Source: Sphingomonadales bacterium
Lineage (GTDB): Bacteria > Pseudomonadota > Alphaproteobacteria > Sphingomonadales > Sphingomonadaceae
Reading direction: 5' to 3'
DNA: 35,280 bases
Assembly: GCA_016721875.1 (NCBI GenBank)
Contig: JADKHG010000009.1
Span: 1 to 35,280 of the forward strand
In this document: positions 7,961 to 16,959 of the stretch, piece after piece
How positions within the stretch are numbered: the stretch's first letter is position 1
Layout of the letters: each line of letters starts with the position of its first letter
Notes under the pieces: generated by a model
What the model saw: only the letters and a program-made list of their open reading frames with translations
Told to the model about the DNA's origin: nothing
The model's database searches: none
Translations under genes and position numbers: made by a program

Positions 7961-8047
7961 GGAAGCTCCCTGTAGCTGTGCATTCGAATGTATTGGCGGC
8001 CAATAGCCATCGCGCCGCGATTCCGCAACTGCGAAGACATGCCTGTA

Positions 8048-9244
8048 TTATGAGACCTGCAACGCTTTCACACCCGGCAGTTCCTTGCCTTCCATCCATT
8101 CAAGGAAGGCACCGCCTGCTGTTGAAATGAAAGTGAAATCCTGTGTGACACCAGCATGGGCAAGCGCCGCGACGGTATCGCCACCCCCTGCCACCGAAAC
8201 CAGCGAGCCGTCTTTGGTGAGCGCCGCCGCAATGCGTGCCAAGGCGACGGTTGCGGCATCAAAAGGTTCAATTTCAAACGCCCCCATCGGTCCGTTCCAA
8301 ACCAATGTGCGGCACGTCTTCAAAACGTCACCCAATGCCTCGACCGCGGCGGGACCGACGTCGAGGATCATGTCGTCTTCGGCAACTTCATGGACGTTTA
8401 CGGTGCGACTTGCGGCATTCGCTTTGAATTCCTTTGCCACCACGACGTCATAAGGCAAATGAACCGTGCAACCGCTGGCGTCAGCGGCGTCGAGAATGGC
8501 ATTGGCGGTATCGGCCAGATCATGTTCGCACAGCGATTTGCCGACATTGACCTCACGCGCCGCAAGGAAGGTGTTTGCCATCCCGCCGCCAATGATCAGG
8601 TGATCAACTTTGGTAACAAGATTGTTGAGAACATCCAGTTTTGAAGACACTTTGGCGCCGCCCACAACCGCTGCAACCGGATGCTCTGGCGCGCCAAGCG
8701 CTGCTTCCAGCGCTTTCAGTTCGGCTTCCATCGAGCGACCGGCATAGGCGGGCAGCAAATGCGCAAGCCCTTCGGTGGTCACATGCGCGCGGTGTGCTGC
8801 GGAGAAGGCATCATTGACGTAAAGGTCACCATTGGCAGCCACTGCCTTCGCCATATCAGGATCGTTCTTTTCCTCACCCGGCCAGAAACGGCTGTTTTCA
8901 AGCAGTGCAACGTCGCCATCGACCATCATCGCCACCGATTGGGCAACGATGTCGCCAGCAATTTCGGGAACGAACATGATTTCGCGATCCAGCACTTCCT
9001 GAAGCGCGTCGAGCGTCATCGACACCGACATTTCACTATGCTTGGCACCTTTAGGGCGACCGAAATGTGCCAGCAACAGCACCTTGGCACCCCTTTCCGA
9101 CAGTTCATTGACGGTCGGCGCAAGCGCGTGAATGCGGGTTAGGTCTGTCACCCGGCCATCCGCCATTGGAACGTTCAGGTCCACCCGCACCAGCGCGCGT
9201 TTGCCTTTGACGTCACCCAGATCGTCCAATGTGCGGAATGCCAT
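8048..9244 (-). CDS. pgk: Phosphoglycerate kinase
   Basis: Full-length (398 residues) cytoplasmic kinase interconverting 1,3-bisphosphoglycerate and 3-phosphoglycerate with ADP/ATP. Signatures are KRALVRVDLNVPM near residue 15, LLAHFGRPKG around 57, the hinge and ATP region VVGGAKVSSKLDVLNNL near 190, IIGGGMANTFLAA, and the C-terminal FISTAGGAFLEWMEGKELPG. The preceding gap gene ends 15 bases upstream, and a GGAGGG directly follows its stop codon, giving this gene its own ribosome site. It belongs to the tkt-gap-pgk-fba run. Confidence 0.97.
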   Translation of the reverse strand: MAFRTLDDLGDVKGKRALVRVDLNVPMADGRVTDLTRIHALAPTVNELSERGAKVLLLAHFGRPKGAKHSEMSVSMTLDALQEVLDREIMFVPEIAGDIVAQSVAMMVDGDVALLENSRFWPGEEKNDPDMAKAVAANGDLYVNDAFSAAHRAHVTTEGLAHLLPAYAGRSMEAELKALEAALGAPEHPVAAVVGGAKVSSKLDVLNNLVTKVDHLIIGGGMANTFLAAREVNVGKSLCEHDLADTANAILDAADASGCTVHLPYDVVVAKEFKANAASRTVNVHEVAEDDMILDVGPAAVEALGDVLKTCRTLVWNGPMGAFEIEPFDAATVALARIAAALTKDGSLVSVAGGGDTVAALAHAGVTQDFTFISTAGGAFLEWMEGKELPGVKALQVS

Positions 9245-9259
9245 GGCGTCAAGCCCTCC

Positions 9260-10266
9260 TTACAGCAAGCCGCCCATGACACCGGCTGTGTCAACCATAC
9301 GATTGGAGAAGCCCCATTCATTGTCATACCAGGACAGGACGCGGACCAGCTTGCCGTCGATCACCGACGTTTCGAGGCTGTCGATGGTCGAGCTGTGTGA
9401 ATCGTGGTTATAATCGATCGACACCAGCGGCTCGTCCGAATAGCCCAATACCCCCTTCAAAGCGCCCTCAGAAGCAGCTTTCAACAAGGCGTTGACTTCT
9501 TCCTTGGTGGTATCGCGCTTCGGCTGGAAGGTCAGATCAACAACCGACACATTGGGGGTCGGGACGCGGATTGCAGAGCCGTCGAGCTTGCCCTTCAATT
9601 CCGGCAAAACCTCACCCACGGCGCGCGCGGCACCAGTGGTGGTCGGGATCATCGACATCGCAGCAGCGCGCGAACGGCGCGGATCTTCGTGGATCTGGTC
9701 GAGGATTTTCTGGTCGTTGGTATAGGCGTGCACAGTGGTCATCAGCCCGCGTTCGATGCCAATGGCGTCATTTAACACCTTGGCCAAGGTGCGAGGCAGT
9801 TGGTCGTGCACGACGCATTGGAAACGATCTTGTGTTCTGACGTCAGTTTTTCATGATTGACGCCATAAACGACGGTCAAATCGACTTCCTTGCCCGGTGC
9901 CGAAATCAAAACCCGCTTGGCACCGGCGTCCAGATGCTTCTGTCCGCCTGCACGGGTGGTGAAAAAGCCGGTGCATTCCAGCGCGATATCAACGCCATTG
10001 TCAGCGTGCGGCAAATTGGCGGGATCGCGTTCAGCGGTAACGTGAATACGCTTGCCGTTGACAATCAGGTCATTGCCGTCGACTTCGACAGAGCCTGAAA
10101 AGGCACCATGCACGCTGTCGCGCTTGAACAACAGCGCATTTGCTTTGGCATCGGCCAGATCGTTAATCGAAACCAGTTCCAGACCGCAGTCAGGACGTTC
10201 GAGGATGGCGCGCGCTACATTGCGACCAATGCGACCAAATCCGTTGATTGCAACTTTAGTAGCCAT
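9260..10266 (-). CDS. gap: Glyceraldehyde-3-phosphate dehydrogenase, with an apparent one-base deletion
   Basis: NAD(P)-dependent GAPDH oxidises and phosphorylates glyceraldehyde 3-phosphate. The first frame (10266 to about 9783) has the nucleotide-binding start VAINGFGRIGRNVARAIL and the catalytic block SNASCTTNCLAP with Cys153, then breaks. The sequence continues in another frame as LAKVLNDAIGIERGLMTTVH, then RRSRAAAMSMIPTTTGAAR and SWYDNEWGFSNRMVDTAG to the end. CTTGGCC must be CTTTGGCC on the coding strand at about 9780-9783 to restore a 335-residue protein of standard length. A GGAG lies about ten bases before the ATG, in the 14-base gap after tkt. Being central to carbon metabolism, it is probably intact in the organism. 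Confidence 0.9.
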
Positions 10267-10280
10267 ATGAATAACTCCGC

Positions 10281-12245
10281 TTAATTATCGAGTTTTGATT
10301 GAATTTTGTGAAAAATGGTATCGATCGAAAAACCGAAATGATCGTACAGGGTTTCGGCCGGAGCCGACGCGCCAAAGCTGTCGATACCGATACGGATGCC
10401 GTCACTGGTATAACGCTCCCAACCTAGGGTCACGCCTGCCTCGATCGAAACTTTCAACGGACCTTCAGGCAGAACCTCTGCCCTATAAGCGTCGTCCTGT
10501 GCTGCAAACCGCTCCCAGCACGGCATTGAGACGACATCGGCGCCAATCCCATGTTGTTCAAGCCGGTCGGCGACTGAAATGGCCAACGCGACTTCCGAGC
10601 CTGTCGCGATCAGCACAACCCGGCGCGCGGCATTGGCTGCACGCATTCGGTACGCTCCACGCGCTGACCAGTTTTTACTGATGTCGGTGCGCAGTTGCGG
10701 TAAATTCTGTCGTGACAGCGCCAGCAGAGAAGGACGATCTTCGCTTTCCAGCGCCAACGCCCAGCATTCGGCGGTTTCGATGGTGTCGCAAGGTCGAAAT
10801 ACATCCAGATTGGGGATCATGCGCAGCGACATGACATGCTCGACCGGTTGGTGGGTAGGACCGTCTTCGCCCAGTCCGATGCTGTCATGCGTCATCACAT
10901 AGACGACGCGTTGCCGCTGGATGGCGGAAAGCCGGATTGCGTTACGGCAATAGTCCGAGAAGACCAGAAACGTACCGCCATAGGGAATGATCCCACCGTG
11001 CAGCGCCATGCCGTTCATCGCCGCCGACATTCCGAATTCGCGAATGCCATAATAGACATAGCGCCCGGAATAATCCTCTTTTGACAAAGGGTTGGTCGCC
11101 TTTGTTTTGGTATTGTTTGAACCAGTGAGGTCCGCAGAACCGCCAACCATTGCCGGAATTGCGGCAGTCAACACTTCCAGCGCCATTTCCGAAGCTTTGC
11201 GTGTCGCAACCTTTTCGGGCTTGGCAATCAGCGCCGCCAGATAATCCTGAATTGCGGACGAAGCATCGACTTTGCCGGCCATGCGGTCGAGCAACTGCGT
11301 GCCCTTGGCGTTTGCTGCAACCCGGGCTTCCCACGCATAGCGGACTTCCGTACCCCGCTTTCCTGCTTCACGCCATTGCGCCAGAACATCGTCGGGCACG
11401 ACAAAGGGCGGATAATCCCAACCCAGCTCAGCGCGCGCAGCCGCAATTTCGTCCGCACCCAAAGGCGCTCCGTGAACGTTATGCGTGCCTTGCTTGTTCG
11501 GCGAACCCTTGCCGATAACGGTGCGGCAAGCAATCAATGACGGGCGATTGTCAGCCAGTGCCGCATCTATGGCTCGCGAAATATCAGCAAAATCATGCCC
11601 GTCACACTCTTCCGTGTGCCATCCGGTTGCCGCGAAACGCGCTGGAATATCTTCGCTGGTCGACAGTGCTGTCGACCCGTCGATGGTGATGCGGTTATCG
11701 TCCCAAAACACGATCATGCGGCCAAGGCCCAGATGCCCTGCCAAACCAATCGCTTCGTGGTTGATCCCCTCCATCAGGCAGCCATCACCTGCGATCACCC
11801 AGGTCCGGTGATCCACCAGATCATCGCCAAATTCAGCATTTAAATGCCGTTCGGCAAGCGCCATGCCGACCGCCATTGCAAGTCCCTGCCCCAGCGGCCC
11901 CGTCGTCGATTCGACGCCTTCCAATTCAAAATTCTCAGGATGCCCGGCGCACGGGCTGTGCAACTGGCGGAAATTGCGGATGTCGTCGATCGTCGGGCTG
12001 GCATAGCCGCTAAGATACAGTGTGGAATAGGCAAGCATCGAGCCATGCCCTGCTGACAACACAAACCGGTCGCGGTCGGCCCAACGCGGCGCAGACGCAT
12101 CATATTTCAGATATTTGGTGTAAAGGACTGTTGCAACATCTGCCATTCCCATCGGCATTCCGGGGTGGCCACTGTTCGCGGCCTGAACAGCATCCATCGA
12201 CAAAAAACGGATCGCATTTGCCATCTCGTTCAAACTGGCGGTCAT
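10281..12245 (-). CDS. tkt: Transketolase
   Basis: A 654-residue thiamine-diphosphate enzyme of the pentose phosphate pathway that moves two-carbon units between sugar phosphates. Blocks include ANSGHPGMPMGMADVATVLY near the N-terminus, the ThDP motif VIAGDGCLMEGINHEAIGLA, and the pyrimidine-domain block REFGMSAAMNGMALHGGI. The C-terminal region ends DTIFHKIQSKLDN. I start at the ATG at 12245 (MTASLNEMANAIRFLSMDA), which has AGGGGA about eight bases upstream; an in-frame ATG at 12278 would add 11 residues. It leads a glycolytic/pentose cluster with gap, pgk and class I aldolase, so control is probably from the divergent region 12246-12462. Confidence 0.97.
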   Translation of the reverse strand: MTASLNEMANAIRFLSMDAVQAANSGHPGMPMGMADVATVLYTKYLKYDASAPRWADRDRFVLSAGHGSMLAYSTLYLSGYASPTIDDIRNFRQLHSPCAGHPENFELEGVESTTGPLGQGLAMAVGMALAERHLNAEFGDDLVDHRTWVIAGDGCLMEGINHEAIGLAGHLGLGRMIVFWDDNRITIDGSTALSTSEDIPARFAATGWHTEECDGHDFADISRAIDAALADNRPSLIACRTVIGKGSPNKQGTHNVHGAPLGADEIAAARAELGWDYPPFVVPDDVLAQWREAGKRGTEVRYAWEARVAANAKGTQLLDRMAGKVDASSAIQDYLAALIAKPEKVATRKASEMALEVLTAAIPAMVGGSADLTGSNNTKTKATNPLSKEDYSGRYVYYGIREFGMSAAMNGMALHGGIIPYGGTFLVFSDYCRNAIRLSAIQRQRVVYVMTHDSIGLGEDGPTHQPVEHVMSLRMIPNLDVFRPCDTIETAECWALALESEDRPSLLALSRQNLPQLRTDISKNWSARGAYRMRAANAARRVVLIATGSEVALAISVADRLEQHGIGADVVSMPCWERFAAQDDAYRAEVLPEGPLKVSIEAGVTLGWERYTSDGIRIGIDSFGASAPAETLYDHFGFSIDTIFHKIQSKLDN

Positions 12246-12462
12246 GCGAAAATCCCCTTGGTCGATAGCATCATGCAATGCCCGAATATGGAAACAAGGT
12301 CTTTACGGGCGAGTCGGCTCGCGCGCTCTTTGCGGAGCCAAATCGCCAGCGTCAACCCAAGCCCCCGGTTAATGCTCGTATTTTCCGCCAAAAGCCGATT
12401 TGCCAGCCTTGCTTATTTTGCTAGGCTGCGGAGCTAGACGGGGCTTGAAAACGGGGCGGGAC
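12246..12462. promoter_or_regulatory. Divergent tkt / zauP-zapA promoter region
   Basis: These 217 bases separate two divergent transcription units and must hold both promoters. For the plus strand, TTGCCA at about 12392-12397 is followed after 15 bases by CTAGGC, roughly 45 bases before the ATG at 12463. It resembles the candidate seen upstream of nuoA. I see no confident promoter for tkt and no palindromic operator. Confidence 0.25.
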
Positions 12463-12663
12463 ATGTCGCAAGAAAGAATCAGCGCTGCTATAACCAGAAT
12501 TGAACAGGCACTGGTGCGCTTGGAACAGCGCCCTGCGGCAGCTCAACCGCGCACGGATTTGGCAGATTTGGAAGCACGCCATGCGGGTTTGAAATCTGCC
12601 ACCACCGCAGCCATCCGCCAAATTGACGGGCTACTTGGAGAATTGGACCGCGCAGATGGCTGA
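12463..12663 (+). CDS. Small coiled-coil protein upstream of ZapA (ZauP-like)
   Basis: A 66-residue, mostly helical protein beginning MSQERISAAITRIEQALVRL with a heptad-like pattern through LADLEARHAGLKSATTAAIR and an acidic end LLGELDRADG. In Caulobacter a short coiled-coil protein encoded immediately upstream of zapA, called ZauP, binds ZapA and helps focus the Z-ring. Position, size and coiled-coil character match that protein; sequence identity was not tested. The frame is open from 12400, but the ATG at 12463 starts the helical part. It overlaps zapA by eight bases, implying coupled production of the two partners. Confidence 0.75.
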   Translation: MSQERISAAITRIEQALVRLEQRPAAAQPRTDLADLEARHAGLKSATTAAIRQIDGLLGELDRADG

Positions 12664-12967
12664 CGTCAAACTTTCGATTGCCGGTCGAGACTATCTGGTC
12701 GCTTGTCGCGATGGCGAAGAAGCACAATTGCTGAAACTGGCAGAACAAGTGGATGCAAGTGCCCGTGAAGCCGGCGGTATTGCCGCCGGAATGAGCGAAA
12801 ATCGGCAGTTGCTGTTTGCCGCTCTGTTGATGGCAGACAAAATGGGGGAAATGGGTGCCACAAAACCTGCTTCTGAAATGCAAGCGCCATCAGCCAATTT
12901 GAATAATATTGCTGAAACATTGGAAAAAATAGCCGAACGACTGGAAACGCTGGCGAACGGGGCTTGA
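12656..12967 (+). CDS. zapA: Cell division protein ZapA
   Basis: A 103-residue cytoplasmic protein that cross-links FtsZ filaments. The N-terminal domain MADVKLSIAGRDYLVACRDG followed by EEAQLLKLAEQVDASAREAG is the ZapA globular head. The C-terminal half, from LFAALLMADKMGEM to NNIAETLEKIAERLETLANG, is the coiled-coil tail. The start at 12656 is used because the upstream frame from 12623 lies inside the coiled-coil gene. It is followed by 6S RNA and 5-formyltetrahydrofolate cyclo-ligase, the order found in many proteobacteria. Confidence 0.93.
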   Translation: MADVKLSIAGRDYLVACRDGEEAQLLKLAEQVDASAREAGGIAAGMSENRQLLFAALLMADKMGEMGATKPASEMQAPSANLNNIAETLEKIAERLETLANGA

Positions 12968-13001
12968 GGACAACAGCCCGAACGCCTACATAGACTGTTG
13001 G

Positions 13002-13156
13002 CGGAACTGCCCGGCACGACCTTATAGCGAACATCCCTGAGGCGATAATCATTCCTTGGGAGCTGTCCCTACTCAAGCCCTGGCTTGGGATATACGGTGC
13101 CCACCTGACGTTTTGGCGTCAGAGGATATTCCGGGAAACGACCCATGGTGGTTCCG
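13002..13156 (+). ncRNA. ssrS: 6S RNA (SsrS)
   Basis: 6S RNA mimics an open promoter and binds the housekeeping RNA polymerase holoenzyme in stationary phase. It lies in the expected place, between zapA and the cyclo-ligase gene. The ends pair as a closing stem: CGGAAC (13002-13007) with GTTCCG (13151-13156), continued by a short internal loop and a CC/GG pair. Inside are a CAAGC/GCTTG arm (near 13074-13087) and a terminal hairpin CTGACG (13105-13110) / CGTCAG (13117-13122). The conserved-looking block TTCCTTGGGAGCTGTCCC lies in the 5' half of the central region. A T-run (13161-13165) follows. Exact ends may extend a few bases either way. The call rests on synteny and fold, not a covariance search. 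Confidence 0.85.
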
Positions 13157-13184
13157 TCACTTTTTCTCGGCGAAAAGGCTGAAT

Positions 13185-13748
13185 TTGCTGCCTGATAAAT
13201 CTCAACTGCGCGCCCGTTTCAGGTCCGAACGCGACCGGTTTGTCGAAGACCTGTCCGATGCCGACCGATTGCGCGCATTTTCGGTCGCTCCCTCTCCGCT
13301 GAGGAAGCTATTCACGCCCAATATTGTTGTTTCGGCTTATCAACCCACAGGGTCTGAAGCAGATCCAATGCGTTTGCTTGCACAAGCGGCAGAGGCAGGT
13401 TGCATAACGGCGCTTCCGCATGTGACAAGCCGGGCAGCACCCATGCAATTCTTGCGCTGGGGACATGGCGACCCGCTGGTTCCAGGACCTTTTGGCCTGA
13501 TGCAGCCAGACATTGACGCCGAACGATGCAAACCCGATATTGTCCTTGTGCCTTTGCTGGCATTTACTGACGGTGGCGTAAGATTGGGTCAAGGCGCCGG
13601 CCATTACGACCGTGCACTCAGCCTGCTCGATGGCTCGACAGCGGTGGGCATTGCCTGGTCGGTACAACAGGCCGAGATTCTTCCACACGACCCGTGGGAC
13701 ATTCCCCTTGACGCCATTCTGACAGAAAAGGCATGGATCGAGCCATGA
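13185..13748 (+). CDS. 5-formyltetrahydrofolate cyclo-ligase
   Basis: This cytoplasmic enzyme (also called 5,10-methenyltetrahydrofolate synthetase, YgfA/Fau) uses ATP to convert 5-formyl-THF to 5,10-methenyl-THF. The C-terminal signature RLGQGAGHYDRALSLLDG is the family's GxGxG(Y/H)YDR nucleotide site. Preceding it are KPDIVLVPLLAFTDGGV and the N-terminal QLRARFRSERDRF. The frame is open from 13056, but that part is 6S RNA. I choose the TTG at 13185 (MLPDKSQLRARF), with AAGG six bases upstream, giving 187 residues, the normal length. The stop overlaps the next start as ATGA. Confidence 0.88.
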   Translation: MLPDKSQLRARFRSERDRFVEDLSDADRLRAFSVAPSPLRKLFTPNIVVSAYQPTGSEADPMRLLAQAAEAGCITALPHVTSRAAPMQFLRWGHGDPLVPGPFGLMQPDIDAERCKPDIVLVPLLAFTDGGVRLGQGAGHYDRALSLLDGSTAVGIAWSVQQAEILPHDPWDIPLDAILTEKAWIEP

Positions 13749-13963
13749 ACAATCCCTCTGACCGTCCGCAACCCACAATGCGCAAACCCGCCGGTATGGC
13801 GATCATCCTGGGGTTAATTGTTCTGCTTGCGTGGCTGGTGGGCAGTTTTTCGGCAGAAATTGCCGCATTGCCCGCATGGTTGCAGGGCATTGTCTATGTC
13901 GGTGCCGGGATTATCTGGATTGCTCCGCTCAAGCCACTTTTGCGCTGGATGGAAACAGGAAAG

Positions 13964-13975
<12 letters not shown>
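13745..13975 (+). CDS. DUF2842 family membrane protein
   Basis: A 76-residue protein with two hydrophobic helices, about residues 18-36 (MAIILGLIVLLAWLVGSF) and 43-62 (LPAWLQGIVYVGAGIIWIAP), then the conserved tail PLKPLLRWMETGKW. This arrangement matches DUF2842, a family of short alphaproteobacterial membrane proteins of unknown function. The start overlaps the cyclo-ligase stop by ATGA. Its last four codons and stop lie inside the 3' end of the tRNA-Asp gene on the other strand, an overlap of 12 bases. Confidence 0.85.
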
Positions 13976-14040
<65 letters not shown>

Positions 14041-14307
14041 TTAGATGCGGTGGCAGGCCTCTAGTAGGCGGCTGTTCCGCTGTCAACAGCCTGTATGAGG
14101 GCGAGGCAATATTTACCCTGATTGATAGCGAGCCAGACTGCAATACGGTGAATTTCCGCCAGTTTGGACCTATTAACATTGCTGTTCATTTTACACGAAA
14201 AGACAAATATTTCTCAATTATAACGTTATTTATCAATATGTTGAAGGATTAACGGGCAATCGAGACCCTTAACCTTTTTTTGACCCTCTTCTGGCATAAC
14301 TGTCAGC
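14041..14307. other. AT-rich spacer upstream of the DUF11 operon
   Basis: These 267 bases carry no coding frame I can support. The right half (about 14180-14290) is clearly more AT-rich than its neighbours and contains a perfect 10-base palindrome ATAACGTTAT (14220-14229). It must contain the promoter of the exported DUF11 operon and that of tRNA-Asp, which lies just to the left and reads away. I do not see a clean -35/-10 pair or a good ribosome site before the ATG at 14308. Confidence 0.4.
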
Positions 14308-15327
14308 ATGTTGAGAAACCACATATCAGGCTCAAGCCAATTTTCAGGCGCGAAAACACGTCGTTATGGCGTGCAAGCCGTGCTTTTCCTTGCGGCACTC
14401 AGTGCGTCACCTGCAGCATATGCGGCGGGTACGCTCGCGGGAACCGACATCCAGAATATCGCGACCGCTTCCTATGATAGCGGTGGGAGCACTGTCGAAA
14501 TACAGTCCAACCCTGTTGTCATCAAGGTTGACGAGCTTCTGGATGTGGTGGTCGTCAGCTCCGACCCCGGTGACGTCACAACCACCAATGGTGCAACCGA
14601 TGCGCCGTTGACATTCCGCATTACCAACAATGGCAACGGCCCCGAATATTTCACCCTGACCCCCAATGTTGTGAATGGTGGTGATGATTTCGACCCTGCC
14701 CTGTCACAGGTGGTTCTCGATACCAACAATAACGGCGTTTACGATCCGGGTGTGGATACGGTTTATGTCGCGGGTTCAAATGATCCGCTGCTTACCCCCG
14801 ATCAAAGTCTGACCGTATTTGTTCTGAACAATATTCCGGCCAGCCAAAACAACGGCGATCGCGCCAACGTCACACTGGCTGCAACTGCAACGACCGGTAC
14901 GGGCGCGCCTGGCACGACATTTGCGGGAGCAGGCGAAGGTGGAGGCAATGCTGTTGTTGGCTCGACCAGCGCCACAGGACAGGCGGGCGGATTTCTTCTT
15001 GTCGAAGCCGCTTCGATTGCTCTCGTTAAGTCTGCCGTAGTTGCTGATCCGTTTGGCGGTACCAACCCAGTTCCGGGCGCGACCGTCACCTATACTTTGG
15101 TGGCAACGATCAGCGGCGCGGGCACTTTGGCAAATGTCGCCATCACCGACCCGATCCCCGCCAGCACGCAATATGTCGCGAGCAGCATGACGCTTGAAGG
15201 CTCTCCGCTGACCGATGCCAGCGATGCCGATCAAGGCAATTTTAACGGTACGCGAATAGCAGTTGCTTTGGGCAATGTTGCCGCAGGCCAGACACGAACC
15301 GTCACTTTCAAGGTAACGATCCAATGA
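14308..15327 (+). CDS. Secreted DUF11-domain protein 1
   Basis: A 339-residue exported protein. A long N-region is followed by a hydrophobic stretch GVQAVLFLAALSASPAAYAA, a signal peptide with cleavage near residue 42. The mature protein opens with GTLAGTDIQNIATASYDSGG, a block shared with two other proteins of this operon. A C-terminal DUF11-type beta-sandwich (about residues 235-339) runs from SIALVKSAVVADPFGGTNP through TDPIPASTQYVASSMTLEG and ends exactly on the strand TRTVTFKVTIQ. Asp/Asn-rich repeats such as VVLDTNNNGVYDPGVDTVYV hint at calcium binding. It is the first gene of the operon and overlaps the next by ATGA. Confidence 0.88.
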   Translation: MLRNHISGSSQFSGAKTRRYGVQAVLFLAALSASPAAYAAGTLAGTDIQNIATASYDSGGSTVEIQSNPVVIKVDELLDVVVVSSDPGDVTTTNGATDAPLTFRITNNGNGPEYFTLTPNVVNGGDDFDPALSQVVLDTNNNGVYDPGVDTVYVAGSNDPLLTPDQSLTVFVLNNIPASQNNGDRANVTLAATATTGTGAPGTTFAGAGEGGGNAVVGSTSATGQAGGFLLVEAASIALVKSAVVADPFGGTNPVPGATVTYTLVATISGAGTLANVAITDPIPASTQYVASSMTLEGSPLTDASDADQGNFNGTRIAVALGNVAAGQTRTVTFKVTIQ

Positions 15328-15797
15328 AAAAGCTGATTTTTTCGCTAGTTGCTGTTGCTGCAGCCAGTGCTGCTCCAGCGGCTTGGGCTGGTGCTCCGCT
15401 TGAACTGAAAAGCGACATTTTCGTCGAGAAGCAGCAAAAACGGCCTGACGGAACGCTGGCGACGAAGCTGGTAACGCCCAATCTGATCATCCCGGGCGAC
15501 CGACTGGTGTTCGTTGTTCACTATAAGAATGCGGGCACCATTCCAGCCAGCAACATCGCGGTGACGAACCCTATCCCGCGCGCAATTTCATTCAGCGGCA
15601 CATCTGATGGAAACGAAATTGTTTCTGTCGATGGCGGCAAAAGCTGGGGGAAAATCAACCAGCTTCGGGTTTCCAATAGCGACGGCTCCAGCCGCGCCGC
15701 TGGAATGGCGGATGTGACGCACATCCGCTGGACTTTGAATCAAACGCTTGCGGCCGGTGCGGCCGGTAAGCTCATCTTTCGTGGGGTAGTAAAATGA
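15324..15797 (+). CDS. Secreted DUF11-like protein 2 (short)
   Basis: A 157-residue exported protein with a clean signal peptide MKKLIFSLVAVAAASAAPAA, cleaved near AWAGA at residue 23. The mature domain is one DUF11-type beta-sandwich: KSDIFVEKQQKRPDGTLATK, then DRLVFVVHYKNAGTIPASNI, NPIPRAISFSGTSDGNEI and a last strand KLIFRGVVK at the C-terminus. It lacks the N-terminal TDIxNxAT block of its neighbours. The start overlaps the previous stop by ATGA, so the two are probably made in equal amounts. The end is 71 bases before the next start. A structural subunit or adaptor role is possible but inferred. Confidence 0.86.
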   Translation: MKKLIFSLVAVAAASAAPAAWAGAPLELKSDIFVEKQQKRPDGTLATKLVTPNLIIPGDRLVFVVHYKNAGTIPASNIAVTNPIPRAISFSGTSDGNEIVSVDGGKSWGKINQLRVSNSDGSSRAAGMADVTHIRWTLNQTLAAGAAGKLIFRGVVK

Positions 15798-15868
15798 ACT
15801 TCTTCGGAAACCGCAATGATTGCTGCGGAAATGAGGCAATCAAAACAAAGAGCAACAGGAGCAACAGC

Positions 15869-16951
15869 ATGACCAGTAAGCTGAAATTTCTCGTTGCCGC
15901 TAGCACGATTTCGGTCGCATTGATGAGTTCAAACTCTGCTTATGCGGTCGGGACGCTTACCGGCACCGACATTCTCAACCAGGCAACAGTCAACTATAAT
16001 GTTGGCGCAGTGCCACAAACGGCGGAAACCGCTTCGGATACCTTCAAGGTTGACCGCAAGGTTATTTTCACCGTCGCTGAAGCAGCCACGACGGGGACAA
16101 CTTCAGTCGTTCCGGGACAGCAAAATGCTGTCACGCGTTTCCAGGTGGACAATGATTCGAACGACACGCTCGATTTCGATCTTGCTGTCGCGCAATTGGC
16201 TGGCGGAACCGCTGAGCATGGTGGCACCGACAATCTAGATGTCCAGATTTGCACAACGCCCGTAAGCTGCACGCCCGGTGTGCAATATTTTGTCGACAAT
16301 CAATCGTCAGGAACGATCGGTGTCTATGACGCAGGTATCGACACGGCAACCACGATCGACAATCTTGCACCGGATGACGACATTTTCGTGTTCGTAATTG
16401 GCGATATCGCTTTAACCGCGCCTTCCGGCGCTGTCGCTGGGGTAACGCTTACCGGAACCGCAAAGAACGACGATGGATCGGCGATCACTGCTGCAACCGA
16501 CAGCGACGCTAACACCAGCGCAGAGCAGACAATCTTTGCTGACGCAGGTCGCGATGGCATCGAATCGGACGGCGACGATTATACGGTAACTGCTGCTGAC
16601 CTGACGGTCACCAAGCTCAGCCGTGTTGTGTCCGATGGCGTCAGCGTTACCAATCCGAAGGCCATTCCCGGTGCAGTTGTCGAATATTGCATCGTGGTCA
16701 GCAACGCTGGAACCGCAACCGGCACAGCAAGTTCGGTGGTGGTATCGGATGACCTGGCTACGCTGACTGACGTTACCTACGTTGCCAGCTCCGGCAAAAT
16801 CGACGGTACTGTTGTCAGCGGAAGCACCTGTACCCCAGGTACGACCAATGCCAGCTATACCGGCGGTGCCAACGGTATCGTTTCGGGCACGCTGACCGAC
16901 ATTGCGCCGGGTGAAACCCGCACACTTGTATTCCAAGTAACCATCGATTGA
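15869..16951 (+). CDS. Secreted DUF11-domain protein 3
   Basis: A 360-residue exported protein. The signal peptide MTSKLKFLVAASTISVALMS ends at SNSAYA, near residue 26. The mature N-terminus GTLTGTDILNQATVNYNVGA is clearly related to protein 1. A central acidic region (about 140-255) contains two cysteines (ICTTPVSCTPG). A DUF11 module from LTVTKLSRVVSDGVSVTNPK runs to the last strand TRTLVFQVTID, again at the extreme C-terminus. I start at the ATG at 15869, which has AGGAG seven bases upstream; the frame is open from 15794 but lacks a signal there. A strong terminator-like hairpin follows nine bases after the stop. Confidence 0.88.
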   Translation: MTSKLKFLVAASTISVALMSSNSAYAVGTLTGTDILNQATVNYNVGAVPQTAETASDTFKVDRKVIFTVAEAATTGTTSVVPGQQNAVTRFQVDNDSNDTLDFDLAVAQLAGGTAEHGGTDNLDVQICTTPVSCTPGVQYFVDNQSSGTIGVYDAGIDTATTIDNLAPDDDIFVFVIGDIALTAPSGAVAGVTLTGTAKNDDGSAITAATDSDANTSAEQTIFADAGRDGIESDGDDYTVTAADLTVTKLSRVVSDGVSVTNPKAIPGAVVEYCIVVSNAGTATGTASSVVVSDDLATLTDVTYVASSGKIDGTVVSGSTCTPGTTNASYTGGANGIVSGTLTDIAPGETRTLVFQVTID

Positions 16952-16959
16952 TGAAAGCT

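Noticed and set aside
13056..13184. N-terminal extension of the cyclo-ligase frame
   Set aside because: The region is 6S RNA; the enzyme has normal length from the TTG at 13185.
15798..15868. Short CCGCA/TGCGG hairpin between DUF11 genes 2 and 3
   Set aside because: The stem is only five bases without a T tract, so it is too weak to claim as a terminator or attenuator.
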